Shown in pieces: positions 7,773 to 10,543 of a stretch of DNA of 10,543 nucleotides (its first letter is position 1; every line of letters starts with the position of its first letter). The stretch comes from Desulfobacterales bacterium (GTDB taxonomy: Bacteria > Desulfobacterota > Desulfobacteria > Desulfobacterales > UBA2174_A), in contig JALOPD010000113.1 in NCBI GenBank assembly GCA_025454075.1, positions 1-10,543 of the forward strand, in the 5' to 3' direction. The translations under genes and the position numbers were made by a program. The notes under the pieces are model-generated. The model had not been told where the DNA came from. It saw only the letters and a list, made by a program, of their open reading frames with translations, and searched no databases.

Positions 7773-7860
7773 GGCCTCGTCTCCTCGACCCGCCGGCAGG
7801 CAAAGGTTCCGGCCGGAGCGTCAGCATGGGTTTCGGCGGAGGCAAACGGATACGCAGATC

Positions 7861-7872
7861 GGTATGCATACC
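7861..7872. promoter_or_regulatory. Perfect 12-base palindrome GGTATGCATACC upstream of the kinase gene
   Basis: The repeat lies in the 260-base divergent gap between the kinase gene (minus) and the first DUF134 gene (plus), about 90 bases before the kinase ATG. It could be an operator, but no promoter on the minus strand could be fixed beside it. The rest of the kinase-proximal part of this gap shows nothing that can be named. Confidence 0.25.
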
Positions 7873-7947
7873 ACAGTTTCTGAGACAAGGGCAACCATTC
7901 TCCACAGCCTTTCCCCCTGTCGGAGACATTTTACGGGCGAATTATTA

Positions 7948-7961
7948 TGAAAATATGTTCA
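7948..7961. promoter_or_regulatory. Upstream operator-like dyad of the first DUF134 promoter
   Basis: TGAAAATATGTTCA is a dyad with one mismatched pair. It ends nine bases before the TTGACA of the promoter. Its place and its TGA...TCA edges match the dyad at 8921-8936 in front of the second DUF134 gene. Confidence 0.4.
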
Positions 7962-7970
7962 AAATTAATA

Positions 7971-7999
7971 TTGACACCAAAATCAGATTAAATTATATT
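7971..7999 (+). promoter_or_regulatory. Sigma-70 type promoter of the first DUF134-DUF5320 operon
   Basis: A perfect -35 box TTGACA (7971-7976), a 17-base spacer and a -10 box TATATT (7994-7999, 5 of 6). Transcription would start near 8006, giving a leader of about 27 bases before the ATG at 8033. The element aligns without gaps, from -35 box to first operator bases, with the promoter at 8946-8974. Confidence 0.75.
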
Positions 8000-8016
8000 A
8001 TGAACAAAAGTGCATA
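7999..8016. promoter_or_regulatory. Start-site operator-like dyad of the first DUF134 promoter
   Basis: TATGAAC and GTGCATA are inverted arms with one mismatch around AAAA. The centre is 8.5 bases past the -10 box, on the predicted start of transcription, which suggests repression. The equivalent dyad at 8975-8990 has the same offset from its -10 box. Confidence 0.45.
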
Positions 8017-8032
8017 ACTCAAGGAGCTCTCC

Positions 8033-8530
8033 ATGCCCAGGCCCCGAATGAACCGATGGATTCGCCACCAGCCCCCGGCGCAGTTCTACACGCCCCACGG
8101 GGTGCCGCTGGGCCGGCTGCGCGGCGTCACCTTGAGCCTGGATGGCATGGAAGCGCTGCGCCTGGCGGACGCCGAAGGGCTGGACCAGGAGCAGGCTGCC
8201 GAACTGATGGGCATCTCGCGGCCCACCTTTTCGCGCCTTCTGGCCGAAGCGCGCGGGATCGTGGCCAAGGGGCTTGCGAACGGCTGGGCCCTGCGCATCG
8301 AGGGCGGCAATTATGAGTTCGCCGACGAGGCGCCGCTCTGCGGTCGCGGCCGCCGGCGCTGCCGGCTGGGCCCGGGCCGAGGCATGCCTCCGGCGCGCCA
8401 GGGTGCATCGATGTCGCCCGATGAAGCGGGGGCATCCGGGCGAGAGGAAACCGTCTCTGCGAAGGAGTCGTTTTCCGAGGCGCAGCCGCCGTCGGCGGCT
8501 GGATCCCCCGAACCGTTCAAACCACAGTAG
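8033..8530 (+). CDS. DUF134 (UPF0251) helix-turn-helix protein, first copy
   Basis: A 165-residue predicted DNA-binding protein. The DUF134 signature is clear: MPRPR start, a short element before the domain (VPLGRLRGVTLSLDGMEALRLAD, about 24-46), then a helix-turn-helix with EQAAELMGISRPTFSRLL (about 53-70), and the family ending LRIEGGNYEF (87-96). From about 100 on, the tail is low-complexity, rich in Arg, Gly, Pro and Ser, with no recognisable fold. AAGGAG six bases before the ATG fixes the start. It lies in one operon with the DUF5320 gene, 11 bases downstream. DUF134 genes commonly stand beside NifX-like and ferredoxin-MinD genes, as here. The family's biochemical role is not well established; the paired dyads in its own promoter suggest autoregulation, which is an inference. 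Confidence 0.88.
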   Translation: MPRPRMNRWIRHQPPAQFYTPHGVPLGRLRGVTLSLDGMEALRLADAEGLDQEQAAELMGISRPTFSRLLAEARGIVAKGLANGWALRIEGGNYEFADEAPLCGRGRRRCRLGPGRGMPPARQGASMSPDEAGASGREETVSAKESFSEAQPPSAAGSPEPFKPQ

Positions 8531-8541
8531 GAGGTGTCATC

Positions 8542-8913
8542 ATGCCAGGATACGATCGAACAGGACCATGGGGTCAAGGGCCGAGAACCGGAGGCGGGTT
8601 CGGGTATTGCGGACCTCACGCGCAGGCTGCCGAGGCCGATGCCAGCGCTTCGGGCGGCGGGTCGGGGTTTTACGGCAGAGAATCCGGGCGCGGCGGCCGC
8701 GGTCTGCAGCGCGGTTCCCGGAGAGGCTTCTGCTTCTTCGGCCGCGGAAGGGGCGGAACGGGTTACGGGCCGCGTCGCTACCCCGAGACGATTCCACCGA
8801 ATCCAGTCAGGCCCGACCTGGAGGCCGAGGCCGCCGCCCTGCGGCGCCGGCTGGAGACCATCGAACAGCGCCTGGCGGGTATGGAGGTGCCCGGCGAATC
8901 CAAACCGGCGTGA
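8542..8913 (+). CDS. DUF5320 family small Gly/Arg-rich protein
   Basis: A 123-residue protein of unknown function. It opens with the DUF5320 hallmark, MPGYDRTGPWGQGPRTG followed by GGFGYC (C23), continues as a Gly/Arg/Ser-rich low-complexity segment (about 35-80) with one more Cys at 64, and closes with a short predicted coiled coil (about 92-114, alternating acidic and Leu/Ala/Arg residues). Such proteins recur near NifX-like and ferredoxin-MinD genes in anaerobes, which suggests a part in handling a metal cluster, but no activity can be read from the sequence. TAGGAGGTG five to six bases before the ATG is a strong ribosome binding site. Translated after the first DUF134 gene from the same transcript. 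Confidence 0.82.
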   Translation: MPGYDRTGPWGQGPRTGGGFGYCGPHAQAAEADASASGGGSGFYGRESGRGGRGLQRGSRRGFCFFGRGRGGTGYGPRRYPETIPPNPVRPDLEAEAAALRRRLETIEQRLAGMEVPGESKPA

Positions 8914-8920
8914 TCTGGTT

Positions 8921-8936
8921 TTGAGAAAAAGCTCAT
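8921..8936. promoter_or_regulatory. Upstream operator-like dyad of the second DUF134 promoter
   Basis: TTGAGAAAAAGCTCAT matches the palindrome at 8975-8990 in 12 of 16 bases and keeps the TGAG...CTCA edges. It lies about 10 bases before the TTGACA, and its centre is 54 bases from that of the downstream dyad, near five helical turns. Confidence 0.5.
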
Positions 8937-8945
8937 AAAAATTTA

Positions 8946-8974
8946 TTGACAACAAATCTGAGACAACCTATTTA
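8946..8974 (+). promoter_or_regulatory. Sigma-70 type promoter of the DUF134-NifX/MinD operon
   Basis: A perfect -35 box TTGACA (8946-8951), a 17-base spacer and TATTTA (8969-8974). The -10 box is weak by itself but is placed by gap-free alignment with the promoter at 7971-7999; TTTAAT at 8971-8976 is the alternative with a 19-base spacer. Start expected near 8981, a leader of about 25 bases. Confidence 0.65.
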
Positions 8975-8990
8975 ATGAGCAAGTGCTCAT
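8975..8990. promoter_or_regulatory. Start-site operator: palindrome ATGAGCA-AG-TGCTCAT
   Basis: Two perfect seven-base arms around two bases, directly after the -10 box and across the predicted start of transcription, hence a likely repressor site. It is the best-formed of four related dyads in the two DUF134 promoters. The DUF134 proteins are the obvious candidates to bind it, but this is not shown. Confidence 0.6.
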
Positions 8991-9005
8991 TTATGAGGTT
9001 AGCGC

Positions 9006-9761
9006 ATGCCGCGTCCCAAGAAGTGCAGAACAGTAGATGCCGTTCCCGGAGTCCGGCTTTTCAAGCCGCAGGGCATTCCGGCCCGCCTGCTGGAAGAAAT
9101 CTACCTTTCCTTTGAAGGCTATGAATCCCTGCGGCTCGCGGACCTGGAAAACCTGCGCCAGGATGAAGCGGCCGAGCGCATGAAGGTTTCGCGCCAGACG
9201 TTCGGCCGCATCCTCGCCGGTGCCCGCAGGTCGGTCGCCGAGGCGATTGTCAGGGGACTGGTCTTGCGGATCGAAGGCGGCGAGTATCGAACGGCCGATG
9301 GCGGCGTAGGACCCTTCACCGCCTGCCAGGACCTCGATGCGCCCCATCGCGATGCCTCAAAACCCCCACAAGGAGGTAAATCCAAAATGCACAGAATCGC
9401 GGTCAGCAGTGCGGGCCCCGACCTGGACGGCCCGGTCGATCCCAGGTTCGGCCGGGCGGCGGGGTTCGTCATCATCGACCCCGCCACCATGGCGAGCGAA
9501 TACGTCGACAATGCCGCCTCTCAGGGCATGGCCCAGGGTGCCGGCATTCAGACGGCGGAACTCATGACCCGGCACGGGGTGGCGGTGGTCCTGACCGGCT
9601 ACGTCGGCCCCAAGGCGTTCCAGGCGCTCTCGGCCGCCGGCATCCAGATCGGCCAGAACCTCGAAGAGCTGTCGGTGCGCCAGGCGGTCGAGAAGTACAC
9701 ATCTGGTCAGGTCTCCATGGCCGGGGGCCCCAACCGCGGGGCCGCCGGGGGGCGGCGATGA
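9006..9761 (+). CDS. DUF134 helix-turn-helix domain fused to a NifX/ORP-like metal-cluster-binding domain
   Basis: A 251-residue two-domain protein. Residues 1-97 form a DUF134 domain: MPRPKK start, EGYESLRLADLENL (37-50), helix-turn-helix DEAAERMKVSRQTFGRIL (53-70) and LRIEGGEY (87-94). A loose linker (98-127) leads to a dinitrogenase iron-molybdenum cofactor family domain (Nitro_FeMo-Co; about 128-240) with PRFGRAAGFVIID (146-158) and GAGIQTAELM...GYVGPKAFQALSAAGIQI. Members include NifX and the Desulfovibrio orange protein, which binds a Mo-Cu-S cluster. The fusion would join a DNA-binding head to a metal-cluster sensor. However, a consensus ribosome binding site and ATG sit at the junction, so a free 124-residue NifX-like protein is probably also made, and loss of a stop by a sequencing error cannot be excluded. 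The start at 9006 has GAGG seven bases upstream. The stop overlaps the next gene's start by ATGA. Confidence 0.85.
   Translation: MPRPKKCRTVDAVPGVRLFKPQGIPARLLEEIYLSFEGYESLRLADLENLRQDEAAERMKVSRQTFGRILAGARRSVAEAIVRGLVLRIEGGEYRTADGGVGPFTACQDLDAPHRDASKPPQGGKSKMHRIAVSSAGPDLDGPVDPRFGRAAGFVIIDPATMASEYVDNAASQGMAQGAGIQTAELMTRHGVAVVLTGYVGPKAFQALSAAGIQIGQNLEELSVRQAVEKYTSGQVSMAGGPNRGAAGGRR
9370..9389 (+). promoter_or_regulatory. Internal consensus ribosome binding site and ATG for the NifX-like domain
   Basis: AAGGAGGT (9370-9377), fully complementary to the 16S rRNA 3' end, is followed after nine bases by an in-frame ATG (9387), exactly where the NifX-like domain begins (MHRIAVSS). It is stronger than the site of the upstream DUF134 start, so internal initiation is likely. 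Confidence 0.7.
9387..9761 (+). CDS. NifX/ORP-like protein from internal start (alternative product of the fusion gene)
   Basis: Reading from the ATG at 9387 in the same frame as the fusion gives 124 residues, the normal length of free-standing NifX-like and orange-protein relatives (roughly 105-125). The domain opens MHRIAVSS, has DPRFGRA and GAGIQTAEL motifs, and ends in a Gly/Arg-rich tail. No Cys is present in this segment, so any cluster would be held without cysteine, as is also reported for the non-covalently bound Mo-Cu cluster of the orange protein. The strong ribosome binding site ahead of it is direct evidence of independent translation; whether the fusion, this form or both exist in the cell is not decidable here. 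Confidence 0.55.
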   Translation: MHRIAVSSAGPDLDGPVDPRFGRAAGFVIIDPATMASEYVDNAASQGMAQGAGIQTAELMTRHGVAVVLTGYVGPKAFQALSAAGIQIGQNLEELSVRQAVEKYTSGQVSMAGGPNRGAAGGRR

Positions 9762-10543
9762 TCGTCGCCGTGGCGAGCGGCAAGGGCGGCACCGGCAAGA
9801 CCACCGTGGCGGCGTCGCTGGCCTGGGTGTGGGACCGACCCGTGGCGGCCGTCGATCTGGACGTCGAAGAGCCGAACCTGCACCTCTTCCTCAAGCCCGA
9901 TATCCAGGGACGGGAGACTGCCTTCATGGAGGTGCCGGTGGCCGACGAGTCCAAGTGCACCTACTGCCGGGCCTGCGCCGATCTCTGCCAGTTCAAGGCT
10001 GTCACCGTCCTCGGGTCGGTCCTGCTGACCTTCCCGGAGATGTGCCACGGCTGCGGGGGCTGCATCGCGGTGTGCCCCGAAAAAGCCCTGTCTCCCGGCG
10101 CCCGCGAGCTGGGCGAGGTTGCATGGGGGACGGCCGCCGGGCGGATCGGGTTCTTCATGGGTCGGCTGCGCGTCGGCGAGGCCATGAGCCCGCCCCTGAT
10201 GCGGGCCGTGATCGCCAGACTGGAACAGGACCGGCAGACCGCGGCCGGCGACGTCATCATCGACGCGCCGCCCGGCACGAGCTGCCCGGCGATCAACGCG
10301 GTGCTGCCGGCCGACCTGATCCTGCTGGTCACCGAACCCACGCCGTTTGGCTTCTACGATTTCAAGCTGGCGCACGCCGCCTTCGCCCCGCTCGGAAAAC
10401 CGATGGCGGCGGTCGTCAACCGCGCCGGCGTGGGCGACCGCTCCGTCCAGGACTACTGCCGCAGCCGGCAGCTGCCCATTCTGGCCGAAATCCCCTTCGA
10501 CCGCCGCCTGGCCCAAACGTATTCCGAGGGCCGCATCCTGGCC
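9758..10543 (+). CDS. MinD/Mrp-type P-loop ATPase with inserted two-cluster ferredoxin domain, 3' end cut by window edge
   Basis: The visible 262 residues belong to the MinD-superfamily ATPases that carry a ferredoxin insert; the family is about 280-300 long, so little is missing. The deviant Walker A is KGGTGKTT (9-16), with AVDLDVEEPN (31-40) after it. The insert holds two [4Fe-4S] motifs, C67, C70, C73, C77 and C96, C99, C102, C106; the first ends in CQ in place of the usual CP. VIIDAPPGTSCP (167-177) is the switch region and AAVVNRAG a later nucleotide-contact segment. It starts inside the ATGA overlap with the preceding gene, so its translation is coupled to the NifX-like product. In Desulfovibrio such ATPases come in pairs and associate with the orange protein, so a second copy may lie just beyond the window. 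It probably helps build or move a metal cluster, with ATP hydrolysis; this is inferred. Confidence 0.92.
   Translation, partial: MIVAVASGKGGTGKTTVAASLAWVWDRPVAAVDLDVEEPNLHLFLKPDIQGRETAFMEVPVADESKCTYCRACADLCQFKAVTVLGSVLLTFPEMCHGCGGCIAVCPEKALSPGARELGEVAWGTAAGRIGFFMGRLRVGEAMSPPLMRAVIARLEQDRQTAAGDVIIDAPPGTSCPAINAVLPADLILLVTEPTPFGFYDFKLAHAAFAPLGKPMAAVVNRAGVGDRSVQDYCRSRQLPILAEIPFDRRLAQTYSEGRILA

Noticed and set aside
7891..7904. Sigma-54-like sequence on the minus strand before the kinase gene (TGG...TTGC)
   Set aside because: GG and GC are nine bases apart rather than the nearly invariant ten. A second candidate near 7808 has eleven. Neither is supported.
7826..8017. A 63-codon open frame on the plus strand in the kinase-DUF134 gap
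   Set aside because: It runs through the promoter and both dyads of the first DUF134 gene, has no convincing ribosome binding site and resembles no known family.
7879..8966. Ten-base direct repeat TCTGAGACAA at 7879-7888 and 8957-8966
   Set aside because: One copy lies in the spacer of the second DUF134 promoter, the other far from the matching place in the first. With no common geometry, chance is the simplest explanation.
9707..10516. A 269-codon minus-strand open frame opposite the MinD-type ATPase gene
   Set aside because: The plus strand carries intact Walker A and eight ferredoxin Cys; the minus frame is its GC-rich shadow.
1..10543. Search for tRNA or rRNA genes, CRISPR arrays, insertion sequences and strong rho-independent terminators
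   Set aside because: None was recognised by eye: no regularly spaced repeats, no transposase-like protein, and no GC-rich hairpin followed by a T-run in the intergenic gaps.

Overview
The window is GC-rich (AT-rich only in the intergenic promoters) and reads as a piece of an anaerobic, probably sulfate-reducing or syntrophic Desulfobacterota ('Deltaproteobacteria') chromosome. The inference rests on gene content: an HdrA-type electron-transfer flavoprotein with MvhD, a sigma-54 enhancer-binding protein with a PAS-type histidine kinase, and a cluster resembling the Desulfovibrio 'orange protein' (ORP) locus (DUF134, DUF5320, NifX-like protein, ferredoxin-containing MinD ATPase). The species cannot be named from sequence alone. 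No tRNA, rRNA, CRISPR array or mobile element was seen.

Left block, minus strand, 1-4230: a three-gene operon running leftward, CheY-like receiver (4230-3817), a large HdrA (3791-381) and MvhD (369 to beyond position 1). The HdrA is remarkable: a whole GltD/NfnB-like NAD(P)H:acceptor oxidoreductase module (about 460 residues) is inserted into its ferredoxin region, so an NAD(P)H input and the HdrA flavin/iron-sulfur core share one chain. A good sigma-54 promoter match (4287-4273) sits 30-odd bases before the receiver gene, and two dyad repeats lie further upstream (centres near 4383 and 4445), placed as enhancer sites.

Middle block, minus strand, 4461-7772: a histidine kinase with an N-terminal receiver (REC-PAS-HisKA-HATPase), followed after 18 bases by a PAS-PAS-AAA+-Fis sigma-54 activator whose first PAS region carries a Cys cluster. 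The simplest model is that the activator drives the hdrA operon from the two enhancer dyads, while the kinase may phosphorylate its own receiver and/or the solitary receiver encoded with hdrA.

Right block, plus strand, 8033 to the end: DUF134 HTH protein plus DUF5320 protein (one operon), then a second DUF134 protein fused in frame to a NifX/ORP-like domain, then a MinD-type ATPase with two [4Fe-4S] motifs, overlapping it by ATGA and running off the window. The two DUF134 genes have homologous promoters: each has TTGACA, a 17-base spacer, a -10 box, a dyad centred 8.5 bases past the -10 box and another dyad upstream of the -35 box. This looks like a shared auto- and cross-regulatory operator system. 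The NifX-like part of the fusion also has its own consensus ribosome binding site and ATG, so one gene may yield two products.
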